A DNA stretch of 33,796 nucleotides from Planctomyces sp. (GTDB lineage Bacteria > Planctomycetota > Planctomycetia > Planctomycetales > Planctomycetaceae), in the NCBI GenBank assembly GCA_013822855.1, contig PNLE01000026.1, forward strand, positions 1-33,796, in the 5' to 3' direction. Within the stretch, counting starts at the first letter, position 1, and every line of letters begins with the position of its first letter. The translations under genes and the position numbers were made by a program. Shown here piece after piece: positions 26,314-33,796 of the stretch. A model generated the notes under the pieces. The model made no database searches. It was not told where the DNA came from and was given only the letters and a program-made list of their open reading frames with translations.

Positions 26314-27777
26314 ATGACAGTGCAGTCGCAAACTCTTCTGTCTGAACCAGTTCCGGCAGAAGGTCGACGTGATTTCTCGTGGATCCTCGGTTGCGCCGCA
26401 GCCTTCGCATTTTACATGGCTTTGCCATACATCCCGATCGACGAGAACTTCAAGTATCGCTACTTCACCTCGCATTGGATCGAGCATACCACCGTCACCT
26501 TGTTTTGTGTCGGCATGGCCATCCTTGGTGGGCGGCTGCTGCGCTGGCCACTGGAGCGTGGGATTCTTTCCGAGAATGTCCTCGATGGGCTGAAACTTGA
26601 TTCCCAGGCAAACGCCACGGAGACGGCCAAGCGTCTCTCCGAACATCTTCGCCTTGCCGCCAAACGATATCAGTCGACCGAACTCTACCGGCGGGTGGAG
26701 TCCACCAGCGCGTATGTCGCCGCCCGGCAGACAGCGGCCGATCTGGAGTCGCATCTCAGCTATCTGGCCGATACCGCCATGGCCAGGCTGCATGGCAGTT
26801 ATGCCGCCTTGCGGACGATCACCTGGGCCATTCCCATTCTGGGCTTTCTCGGGACTGTGATCGGGATCACGATGGCCATCGCCAACGTGACGCCCGAGCA
26901 ACTCGAAAGTTCGCTCAACGAGGTGACCTCCGGCCTCGCCGTCGCCTTCGACACCACCGCCTTGTCGCTTGCCCTGTCGATGATCCTGGTCTTCGCCACG
27001 TTCGCGATCGAGCGGGGAGAATCGGGCGTGCTGGATCAGATCGAAGACTTCTCCGTCAGGCGTCTTCTGGGTCTCTTCCCCGTCAAGGAGGAAGCACCGC
27101 AGTCTCCACTCATGGCGGCGGAGCATGAGGTCGCCAAAAGGTTCCTCGAACAGGCCGATCTTCTGGTCCGCCAGCATCTCAAGTCGTGGGACGAGACGGT
27201 CGCGAGTTGCCGCGATCAATGGAGTCTGGTCGCTTCGAATCAGGGAGCAGAATTGGCTGCCGCATTGAGTACGGGAATCTCCGCCGCGCTGGAGAGCCAT
27301 CGATCGCAACTTCTGGAAATGCAGCAAGCTGCGCGACACGAATCGGAAGAGATGCGGCGATCGTTCACCGAGCAATTGGCCACCACTCGAAATCAGCTTT
27401 CAACCGCCGTGGCCGAACAACTTCAATCGGTGCTCGAAGCCTGGAACGAGGCCCAGGACAGCCAGCGTGAAGTTCAAGCTCAACTGGTGACGGCCGTCAC
27501 GGGTGCCACAACATCGATCCATGAAGAGGTGCTGACGCTGGCCACTTCCCTCCGGGAGGTGGGGCATGGCTCGCTCGAACAGGCCCAGGCTCTCGAACGG
27601 CAGACCATCCAAATCGGCAGCTTGATCAGCGGTGGCCAGAAACTGGTCGAAGCCGAGACCTTGTTGGCGGAAAACCTGGCCACGTTGCGGCAGACGCAAA
27701 CTTTTGAAGAGACACTGCTCAATTTGAATGCGGCGGTTCATCTTCTCTCGGCGAGAACCCATCATCGTGCCGCGTGA
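26314..27777 (+). CDS. MotA/TolQ/ExbB proton-channel family protein with long helical tail
   Basis: The 487-residue protein has TM helices at about 21-41, 59-76, 168-190 and 205-232. The last two carry the family signature IPILGFLGTVIGITMAIA and SGLAVAFDTTALSLALS, with channel threonines T181 and T214/T215 at the positions used in ExbB/TolQ. The segment between TM2 and TM3 (about 80-165) is helical and should lie in the cytoplasm. After TM4 a 255-residue tail (233-487) follows, rich in Gln/Glu/Ala/Leu heptads, predicted coiled coil; ordinary ExbB has almost none. It should form a pentamer that conducts H+ or Na+ for the ExbD-like partners downstream. The next gene begins 119 bases later. Confidence 0.85.
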   Translation: MTVQSQTLLSEPVPAEGRRDFSWILGCAAAFAFYMALPYIPIDENFKYRYFTSHWIEHTTVTLFCVGMAILGGRLLRWPLERGILSENVLDGLKLDSQANATETAKRLSEHLRLAAKRYQSTELYRRVESTSAYVAARQTAADLESHLSYLADTAMARLHGSYAALRTITWAIPILGFLGTVIGITMAIANVTPEQLESSLNEVTSGLAVAFDTTALSLALSMILVFATFAIERGESGVLDQIEDFSVRRLLGLFPVKEEAPQSPLMAAEHEVAKRFLEQADLLVRQHLKSWDETVASCRDQWSLVASNQGAELAAALSTGISAALESHRSQLLEMQQAARHESEEMRRSFTEQLATTRNQLSTAVAEQLQSVLEAWNEAQDSQREVQAQLVTAVTGATTSIHEEVLTLATSLREVGHGSLEQAQALERQTIQIGSLISGGQKLVEAETLLAENLATLRQTQTFEETLLNLNAAVHLLSARTHHRAA

Positions 27778-27896
27778 GATGTTTGACTGGATGCTGGGGA
27801 ACTGAGCGAAGTCAGGCCCTGTAGATGGAATGCTGGTGGGTTTACCGCAGCTCGCGGTGATCGAGCGTGAATTGAGCTTTTGAGCTGAGGTGTGGC

Positions 27897-30110
27897 ATGG
27901 CGAAACGACAAGCGAAGGCGAACGATGGAGTGCAACTCTTTCCGTTCCTGGCCGTGCTTGTCTGCGCCATGGGAGCGCTCATTTTCCTGTTGATCGTCAC
28001 GACCCGGATGATACGGCAGAAGTCGGTGGCTGCGGCCACAGCCGCGGCTGAGGCGGCAAAGCCCACGCGAATTTTGCCTTCGCCAGAGTTGCCGCCCACT
28101 CCTCCCCAAGTGCCAAACCGGCGGTCTGAACCACTGACGCCACCCCCTGCTCCACAACTGCCAAGCCTGACCATTCAACCTCGAAAAGTCGCTGATTCCC
28201 AGCCGAAACTGGCGGCAGTGCCATTGAAGGTTGAGCCGCAGGTGGTGATTGATCGATCGGCCGTCGAAGAGCTTCAAGTCAGAATCCAGCAGTTGCGAAA
28301 GCGGCAGCAGGTGTTGTCCGAGGAGGCCGCCGCGCGGGCCGCTCATCTGGAGAAACTGACGCTGCTGGAGCAAGAGGCGAAATCTCAGGTCGCCCGGCTG
28401 AAGGATGAGCAAACCGATCTGGTTTCCCAGGCGAAGATGCTGCATCAAACCGGCGATCAGGCCGAGATCGAGCTCGTCACCCGGCAGATCGCCGCTCTGG
28501 AAAGTCGCATCACGGGATTGGAAAAGACCCCTACCAGTGGGGCCAGCCGGTTCATGGTGGTTCCCTTCGACACACAGACGGGGACCACCCGGCGCCCGAT
28601 CGTCATTGAATGCACCTCGCGCGGCTTGCGGTTCCTGCCCGAGGATGTGACCGTCACCGCCGGTGATCTGGCAGGTTTCCGAGACAAGTTCAATCCTCTC
28701 TTGGCGGGAGCGATCGCACTTTCCAGGTACTGGGCCAATCCGTCGCGCGTTCGACTTCCCGGCGAACCTTCGGGCGAACCTTATGTGCTCCTGCTGGTCA
28801 GACCCAGCGGAACCGTCGCCTATTACGCGGCGACGAATCTCCTTTCGAGTATGCGGCAGCCGTTTGGCTATGAACTCATTGGTGAGGAAACGGAACTTCA
28901 TCTGCCGACCGTTGACGAGGAAGCCCGCAAAATCTGCGAAGCAGCCGTGCGCGGTCTGATTCAAGAGCGCGAGGCCGTGGCCGCTGCGGGCGGGATCGGC
29001 GGACCGCGATCCGGCGGCCAGTTCCTCGTCGGGGGCGGTGAAGGCGAATTGCCCGGCGATCCCGGCAACAGCCCGGTTCCCGGCAACGGCTCCGATACGA
29101 ACGCCACCACGCGGATGATCGGCTCGATCGATCCTCGATCGGCAGGGCGAGGCGAAGGCGGCAACGTTCCCGAGTCGGCCCCTCCAGGTGCCACGGGTTC
29201 CAATTACGGCTCATTCCCTCCACGGGGTTCAGGCCCACAATCAACGGGAAGTGTTGCTGCCGCAGGGCCGACTCGCTCGCCCGGCACGGGACGGCCACCG
29301 GGTTCACAGGGGGGGCATTCTGGTGGAGAACCGGGTGACCCCAGCCAACCGGGTGAATTGGAAAGCCAGATTCCCCCTCAAGTTCAGAACGATCCGGCTG
29401 CTCCCAAAACGGGTCAGGGAAAGCGTGTCGAAAAGTCGTCTCCTGGATTCACCGACGTTCCCGTAGCCGATGAAAGCTGGCGCACGGTTGATCGGTTCGG
29501 CGGGCAGGAGCATCGCCGAAACAGTGGTGGATCACAGCCGATGACCAATGTTGACGAGGAAATCAGCCGGCGTGAGAAGGCGATCGAAGAGTCCGACCAG
29601 GAGTTCGCCAAGCTTCTCAATAGTGGTGAAATCGGCAAGAAGGCCCAGGGGCCCCAGGAGATCAAGCCGGAAGATGTCGCCTCGCCGATCCAGCAATTCG
29701 GTGAATCCGAAGAGAGTCGTCGCCGGGCTCGTGGTATGCCGACAGAGAACCTTCAACGCCGCCGCTGGGGGATCTCCGAACCTTCGGCGACGATCGGCAT
29801 GGAGCGACCGCTCAATGTGGTGGTGACCGCCGATCGCATGGTCGTCGATGAGAAGTTCCTCATCCGTGTGGGGGCCGGGGAAAACAAGGCCGACACACTC
29901 CGCATGCTGCTGTTGGCCGTCGACGAATTGGCCCGGGACTGGGGTCGCCCGCCGCGCGGGTTCTATTGGGTTCCCAAGATTCAATTCCAAGTGGGGCCGG
30001 GCGGCATTCAGCATTACGAGCGACTCAACCCATCGATCAACCGCGCGGGTCTCAAGACCTCCCGTGAATTCATTCTGAATGCGCCAGCCGCCACCAAGGG
30101 GGATTCATGA
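27897..30110 (+). CDS. ExbD-like protein lacking the membrane aspartate, with coiled coil and Gly/Pro-rich linker
   Basis: Residues 14-35 (LFPFLAVLVCAMGALIFLLIV) form one TM helix that aligns with ExbD/TolR (PFIDVxLVLL) but has A19 where the proton-carrying Asp belongs. A Pro-rich spacer (55-95) leads to a coiled coil (about 122-211). A globular domain (about 218-360) has EPYVLLLVRPSGTVAYYAATNLL, reminiscent of the periplasmic ExbD fold. A Gly/Pro/Ser-rich linker follows (about 365-550), and a C-terminal domain (about 620-730) with PLNVVVTADRMVVDEKFLI. The 737-residue length is about five times a normal ExbD. GAGG precedes the ATG. It overlaps the next gene by 4 bases (ATGA), so they are translationally coupled. 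The role is inferred; no family name is known to me. Confidence 0.78.
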   Translation: MAKRQAKANDGVQLFPFLAVLVCAMGALIFLLIVTTRMIRQKSVAAATAAAEAAKPTRILPSPELPPTPPQVPNRRSEPLTPPPAPQLPSLTIQPRKVADSQPKLAAVPLKVEPQVVIDRSAVEELQVRIQQLRKRQQVLSEEAAARAAHLEKLTLLEQEAKSQVARLKDEQTDLVSQAKMLHQTGDQAEIELVTRQIAALESRITGLEKTPTSGASRFMVVPFDTQTGTTRRPIVIECTSRGLRFLPEDVTVTAGDLAGFRDKFNPLLAGAIALSRYWANPSRVRLPGEPSGEPYVLLLVRPSGTVAYYAATNLLSSMRQPFGYELIGEETELHLPTVDEEARKICEAAVRGLIQEREAVAAAGGIGGPRSGGQFLVGGGEGELPGDPGNSPVPGNGSDTNATTRMIGSIDPRSAGRGEGGNVPESAPPGATGSNYGSFPPRGSGPQSTGSVAAAGPTRSPGTGRPPGSQGGHSGGEPGDPSQPGELESQIPPQVQNDPAAPKTGQGKRVEKSSPGFTDVPVADESWRTVDRFGGQEHRRNSGGSQPMTNVDEEISRREKAIEESDQEFAKLLNSGEIGKKAQGPQEIKPEDVASPIQQFGESEESRRRARGMPTENLQRRRWGISEPSATIGMERPLNVVVTADRMVVDEKFLIRVGAGENKADTLRMLLLAVDELARDWGRPPRGFYWVPKIQFQVGPGGIQHYERLNPSINRAGLKTSREFILNAPAATKGDS

Positions 30111-31315
30111 GCAAACGCCCCCCTCCCCAGGAGGCCGAGTTTGGTTCGGATTCGTTCCTGGATGTGATTGCCAACATCGTGGGCATTCTCGTCATCCTCA
30201 TCGTGCTGGCTGGACTCAAGGTCTCCCGCATGCCGGTGGTCGCCAAGTCACCGGCGAACGCGGAAGCGACCGCCTTTGTTGAGGCGATGCCGATCGATCC
30301 ATCTGAAGCTGCACCAGCGGAAGCTCCAGTAACCGATCTCCCCCCGGAGCTTCCGCCAGTAGAAGTCGTGGCGGTGATGCCGGCCGCGCTGCCAGAGCTG
30401 CCAGCGGTCGAAACACCCATCGAGCCCGAAGCGCCCATCCCGCAAGTTCCCCCGGCCAGGGTGATCACCCTCGGCCCCAGCCCTGCCCTGCAATTGGAGG
30501 CGGATCGCGCTTCGCAGGAGGCTCGTGATCTGGAGGTGGAGGTGGCGATGCTGGCATCGCAGATGGAAGAACACGAACGCTCGCTCGCGGAAGCAAGGTC
30601 CGCCGCCAGCGAGATGGCCGCCGATCTCAATAGGAAGCGGGAGGTTCTGCGAAGCAAGCAGGATCGCCTCGACACCGCTCATCAGGAGTTGGTCGCGGCC
30701 AAGGAGAAGTTGGCCAAACTGCGGACCCGCGTGATCGAAACCGAGTTCGCACCGCCGAACGTTGAGAAGATCGAGCATCGAGTGACTCCCGTCGGACGTG
30801 TTGTCCAAGGGGGAGAACGTCATTACCGGTTCGAACGGGGGCGCGTGTGTGAAGTCCCCATCGACAGCCTGGTCGCCCAGGTGAAGCGGCAGATCGAAAG
30901 CCGCAAAGACTGGCTGGTCAAGACGGCGAAGGCGCAGGGGGAAGTGGGGCCGGTCGGCGGATTCGCCATGCGATACACCGTGCAGCGGGAGAACGCTGGT
31001 GTCCTCAGCGAGCTTGAGATGGGTCCCGGCATGGTGAGCATCAGTGTCACCCAATGGCTCGTGCAGCCTACTCCCGATTTGCGGACCGAATCGGTTGAAG
31101 AGGCCATGAAGCCCGGCTCCAACTTCTATCGCACCTTGCTCACCGCACCCGAAGAATCGACTCTCACCTTCTGGGTCTATCCCGACAGTTTCGACGAGTT
31201 CCAGAAGCTCAGGAAATTCGTCCACCAGCAAGGCTTCATGGTTGCCGCCCGCCCGCTTCCCAAAGGGGTTCCCATCGCCGGCTCCCCCCATGGCAGCCGT
31301 TCGTCGGCTCAGTGA
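30107..31315 (+). CDS. ExbD-like protein with conserved membrane aspartate and coiled coil
   Basis: Residues 14-40 include FLDVIANIVGILVILIVLAG, an ExbD/TolR-type TM helix with D19 as the likely proton-carrying residue. The N-terminus aligns position for position with the upstream gene (F17 L18 then A or D19, V20). A Pro/Glu-rich spacer (about 45-118), a coiled coil (about 130-210) and a C-terminal domain (about 220-385) follow, ending in STLTFWVYPDSFDEFQKLRKFVHQQGF. That last segment resembles the 'variable strand, helix, strand' of the periplasmic ExbD domain and parallels YVLLLVRPSG in the upstream protein. No peptidoglycan-binding OmpA motif is visible. The gene overlaps its predecessor by 4 bases. 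The 402 residues are about three times ExbD length. Confidence 0.8.
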   Translation: MSKRPPPQEAEFGSDSFLDVIANIVGILVILIVLAGLKVSRMPVVAKSPANAEATAFVEAMPIDPSEAAPAEAPVTDLPPELPPVEVVAVMPAALPELPAVETPIEPEAPIPQVPPARVITLGPSPALQLEADRASQEARDLEVEVAMLASQMEEHERSLAEARSAASEMAADLNRKREVLRSKQDRLDTAHQELVAAKEKLAKLRTRVIETEFAPPNVEKIEHRVTPVGRVVQGGERHYRFERGRVCEVPIDSLVAQVKRQIESRKDWLVKTAKAQGEVGPVGGFAMRYTVQRENAGVLSELEMGPGMVSISVTQWLVQPTPDLRTESVEEAMKPGSNFYRTLLTAPEESTLTFWVYPDSFDEFQKLRKFVHQQGFMVAARPLPKGVPIAGSPHGSRSSAQ

Positions 31316-31329
31316 GGATTGGGAGTTGT

Positions 31330-31419
31330 TGGTTGATGGTTGGAGAGCCATGTGGCAAGTTGCCCAACCGTAGCGTCATTAAATCGTCAGCGAGCTTCCC
31401 AACTCCCAACCATCCACCA
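31330..31419. repeat. Imperfect inverted repeat between the ExbD-like gene and glycerate kinase
   Basis: TGGTTGATGGTTGG (31330-31343) and CCAACCATCCACCA (31406-31419) pair at 13 of 14 positions across a 62-base loop. Both arms are flanked by further (A/T)TGGGAGTT-like sequence. It lies entirely in the spacer. No T-run follows, so it is not a clear terminator; it may be a repeat element or leader structure of the kinase gene. Confidence 0.3.
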
Positions 31420-31480
31420 TCAAATCCATACTCCCGGCGATTCAAGCAAGTACCGGGTATTTCAGAGGCCACCGACACTC

Positions 31481-32848
31481 ATGGATGAAACATCCATCCA
31501 CAACTTGACGGATGATGCCAAGGCCATCTGGTGGGCCGGTGTGAAGGCCGCCCTGCCGGATGAACTTCTGCCGCGATTCGTGCGGGTCGAAGGAGATGCG
31601 CTTGTCGTGGGGACGGAATCATGGCCGCTCTCCCGGCTTCGGCGGATTGTGGTGCTGGGTGCGGGCAAGGCGGGGGCGTCGATGAGCCTCGCACTGGAAG
31701 CGGCTTTGGGGCCGGAGGTGACCGATCGTCTGGTGGTGGGCCAGGTCAACGTGCCGGAGGATTGCCTGGTCGCCACGCGGAAGATCCACCTCGTGGGGGC
31801 GCGCCCCGCCGGTGTGAATGAACCCACGGTGATGGGTGTCGCTTCGACGCGAGAGATTCTGGACATCGCCGCAACCACCACGGCCGACGATCTGGTCATC
31901 ATCCTCCTTTCCGGTGGCGGCAGCGCGCTGCTCCCCCTGCCCCGGCCACCGATCACATTGGAGCAGAAGCAGCAGGTCATTCGACTGTTGGCCACTCGTG
32001 GTGCTTCCATCGAACAGCTCAATCTCGTGCGGCGGAACATCTCTGATGTGAAAGGGGGCGGGATGGCGCGCGCTCTGGGGCCTGGCCGGGCTTATGTGCT
32101 GGTCATCTCCGATGTGATCGGCAATCCGCTCGATCTCATCGCCTCGGGGCCGCTCATGCCCACGCCGGATGAGTTTGTAGAACGGGAGCGGCAGGCTGCC
32201 CACGACACGCTGGCTGCGTTCGCCGCGAGGGAGGAAGTCGCCACCGAAGTATGGTCGGTGCTTTCTGGAGAGATCACACAGACACTCTCGCCGGTTCGGG
32301 CCCAGATCACGCATCATCTGCTGGCGAGCAACCATCAGGCCGTCCAGGCGGCGGAACTGGAAGCCAAAAATCGTGGCTACAGGATTCGGGCTGCCGTCAG
32401 TGATGTGGGCCGAACGGCCGATGAAGTCGGCACTGACCTCGCCCATGCCGTCGCCGATGAAACGTGCCGCGAATCCCTTTGCTGGATCTCGGGCGGCGAG
32501 CCGACGGTGACGCTCGTCCCCTACGACGGTCCGCGCAAGGGAGGTCGCAACCAGCAGGTGGCCCTGGCTGCCCTGTGCGAGTGGCAGCACTGGGAGCCGG
32601 ATCAGGCCGATCGCATGGTTCTCTTGAGCGGCGGCACCGACGGTGAAGACGGCCCCACGACATGCGCCGGTGCCATCGCGAATGGGGGTGTGCTGAGAAA
32701 AGCCCGCGAGATCGGCCTCGATCCGCAAGCCTTCCTCGATGTCCAGAACGCCTGGCCTTTCTTCGAGGAGACAGGCGGGCTCTTGACGACTGGACCGACG
32801 CACACGAACGTAATGGATCTGCGAGTCGCGCTCCGTCTACCCGGGTGA
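31481..32848 (+). CDS. Glycerate 2-kinase, MOFRL family
   Basis: Counting from the ATG at 31481 (455 residues; a longer frame from 31340 runs through the repeat-bearing spacer and is unlikely), the motifs are GAGKA 60-64, LSGGGSAL 143-150, KGGG 191-194, ISGGEPT 336-342, GGRNQ 354-358, SGGTDGEDGPT 383-393 and LTTGPTHTNVMDL 435-447. These are the full set for GckA/TtuD-type enzymes that phosphorylate D-glycerate to 2-phosphoglycerate with ATP, feeding glycolysis or the glyoxylate/tartronate route. Catalytic residues look intact. It is cytoplasmic. It probably has its own transcript, since 165 bases and an inverted repeat separate it from the ExbD-like gene. Confidence 0.93.
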   Translation: MDETSIHNLTDDAKAIWWAGVKAALPDELLPRFVRVEGDALVVGTESWPLSRLRRIVVLGAGKAGASMSLALEAALGPEVTDRLVVGQVNVPEDCLVATRKIHLVGARPAGVNEPTVMGVASTREILDIAATTTADDLVIILLSGGGSALLPLPRPPITLEQKQQVIRLLATRGASIEQLNLVRRNISDVKGGGMARALGPGRAYVLVISDVIGNPLDLIASGPLMPTPDEFVERERQAAHDTLAAFAAREEVATEVWSVLSGEITQTLSPVRAQITHHLLASNHQAVQAAELEAKNRGYRIRAAVSDVGRTADEVGTDLAHAVADETCRESLCWISGGEPTVTLVPYDGPRKGGRNQQVALAALCEWQHWEPDQADRMVLLSGGTDGEDGPTTCAGAIANGGVLRKAREIGLDPQAFLDVQNAWPFFEETGGLLTTGPTHTNVMDLRVALRLPG

Positions 32849-32906
32849 TGGCCATCTCAATGTTGCCCTTTTGCCGCCGGAGCATCCATTCGATGGGGAA
32901 TGGGTC

Positions 32907-33796
32907 ATGGCACAGCTTCATCCCGGGCTTCCGGTCGATGGGACATTTCTCCCGCCGCTGCCGCCATCTTCGAAGCTGACAATCGTCCGGTGGCATCCCG
33001 ACGAAGTCGAGATTACCTATCCGGTGGAAGCATCGTTCGTGAAGTGGACGCTGTTCTTCTTTCTATTCTTCATTCTCGCTTTGCCGCTGCTGATCGTGTG
33101 CGTCGCCCTCGGGCAGGGAGTGCCGTGGATTCCCGCTCCGGTCGCTATCGTTCTCCCTTTGGTCATACCCTTTTTCATCGCCAAATTTTTGACACGGCCA
33201 CTGACGGACAAGACCGGTGGAAGAATCCACTGGACTCAGCACCAGGCGGCGTTTCGTGGGGGAACATGGCTTACTGCTCGGCGGACGTTCCTCCGTCGGC
33301 GAGAGATGCAAGTCGACACTTACAACAACCCCGACAGTGATTCAAATCACCTCGCCCTCGTCGTCACCTGGGACAACACGAGGGAAACGATCGCCCAAGA
33401 GACTGATTTGAGGCCGGGGGACTTGAAATGGCTCAAACATCGCCTCAACGAATGGCTGGGATGGGAGTTTCCAGACTGCTGCGTTCGCTGTGGAAAGATT
33501 CTCACCCAGCGGGATGTGGACTGGCAGGCGCGTTCGGTTGCTTGTCAGGACTGCGGATATCTTGGCCCTTCGCCGGATCCCTTCCACGCCGACGAACCGC
33601 TACCGGTGTTGCCGCATGAATGTCCCAACTGCACCAGTCCTCTATTGCTGCGTCACACAAATCGCGAAACGGGGGGGTGTCGTTGTGCGATCTGCGGCTG
33701 GGAAAGCTCCGCATCTCCGCCACTTCAGCCGCATGACTTTCCATCCCTCGGGGACTACTTCGGAGCGTTATACCGACGCATCGCTCCGCTGCTGCT
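32907..33796 (+). CDS. Two-TM protein with zinc-ribbon tail, 3' end outside the window
   Basis: The frame runs from the ATG at 32907 (GGGGAA ahead as a weak ribosome site) to the right edge without a stop, 296 codons. Two adjacent hydrophobic helices (about 49-71 and 75-99) with Pro-rich PLLIVCVALGQGVPWIP between them form a hairpin. A cytoplasmic region follows with WTQHQAAFRGGTWLTARR, then two zinc-ribbon modules near the end: CCVRCGK with CQDCGY, and CPNC with CRCAICGW. It follows the glycerate kinase by 58 bases and may share its transcript. I do not recognise the family; the C-terminus is missing. Related architecture (TM pair plus Cys-rich tail) is unassigned. Confidence 0.75.
   Translation, partial: MAQLHPGLPVDGTFLPPLPPSSKLTIVRWHPDEVEITYPVEASFVKWTLFFFLFFILALPLLIVCVALGQGVPWIPAPVAIVLPLVIPFFIAKFLTRPLTDKTGGRIHWTQHQAAFRGGTWLTARRTFLRRREMQVDTYNNPDSDSNHLALVVTWDNTRETIAQETDLRPGDLKWLKHRLNEWLGWEFPDCCVRCGKILTQRDVDWQARSVACQDCGYLGPSPDPFHADEPLPVLPHECPNCTSPLLLRHTNRETGGCRCAICGWESSASPPLQPHDFPSLGDYFGALYRRIAPLL

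Noticed and set aside
26143-27375. 410-residue minus-strand frame opposite the channel gene
   Set aside because: It is antisense to TM helices and signature motifs of a real gene and shows no domain.
27762-28964. 400-residue minus-strand frame opposite the first ExbD-like gene
   Set aside because: Arg/Gln/Ser-rich shadow with no motif; the plus strand has TM and coiled-coil structure.
30248-31351. 367-residue minus-strand frame opposite the second ExbD-like gene
   Set aside because: Antisense to a translationally coupled gene; composition is shadow-like.
1-33796. CRISPR arrays, tRNA, rRNA, insertion sequences, integrases and attachment sites
   Set aside because: No regularly spaced repeats, no cloverleaf-type sequence and no transposase or integrase motif were seen on either strand.

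Overview
The window looks like a chromosomal segment of a planctomycete (phylum Planctomycetota). The evidence is a GC-rich sequence with several lineage-typical genes: a PQQ-type beta-propeller protein opening with a WPRFRGPNG motif, Cys-rich zinc-ribbon proteins, a fused 3-dehydroquinate dehydratase/shikimate dehydrogenase, and paired small-TM proteins with 'FPFLAVL' and 'FLDVIAN' membrane signatures next to a MotA/TolQ/ExbB-type channel. This assignment is inference from gene content; there is no rRNA or tRNA in the window. I see no insertion sequence, phage gene, CRISPR array, tRNA or rRNA.

Layout. 1-2.7 kb (+): the end of a small lipoprotein, a DUF71/Dph6-type PP-loop ATPase and a cytosolic BtuF-like cobalamin-binding protein (a probable B12-related pair), then a small lipoprotein closed by a terminator-like hairpin. 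2.8-4.8 kb (-): a three-module zinc-ribbon protein and an exported beta-propeller protein. 5.1-7.1 kb (+): an FHA-GAF-AAA+-Fis sigma54 activator behind an extended -10 promoter. 7.15-8.02 kb: 871 bases without a convincing gene but with several hairpins. 8.0-8.4 kb (+): a 93-residue acidic protein with a strong ribosome binding site and a very good intrinsic terminator. 8.5-9.8 kb (-): an SGNH-hydrolase-fold protein whose catalytic motifs look degenerate. 10.1-14.5 kb (+): a Ycf46-type AAA ATPase with a C-terminal extension, a BioF2-like GNAT acyltransferase and a JmjC/cupin-like oxygenase. 14.6-20.3 kb (-): a same-strand run mutL, aroDE (fused), aroK (ATGA overlap with aroDE), prepilin peptidase. 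20.6-21.9 kb (+): an HD-GYP protein.

22.0-31.3 kb is the most unusual part. A 1327-residue helical protein of unknown function (-) is divergent from a three-gene cluster (+): a MotA/TolQ/ExbB-type channel subunit with a long helical cytoplasmic tail, then two unequal ExbD-like single-TM proteins that overlap by 4 bases. The two ExbD-like N-termini align position for position. One keeps the ExbD/TolR-type membrane aspartate (D19) and the other has alanine there (A19). This looks like an uncharacterised ion-driven motor or stator locus with a heteromeric ExbD part. The window closes with a glycerate 2-kinase (31.5-32.8 kb, +) and the start of a two-TM zinc-ribbon protein that runs off the right edge.

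The genes fall into functional blocks: probable B12 salvage, aromatic amino-acid precursor synthesis, signalling (sigma54 activator, HD-GYP), DNA repair (mutL), type IV pilin/pseudopilin processing, and the ExbB/ExbD-like envelope system. Only the last is a multi-gene system without an obvious described counterpart.
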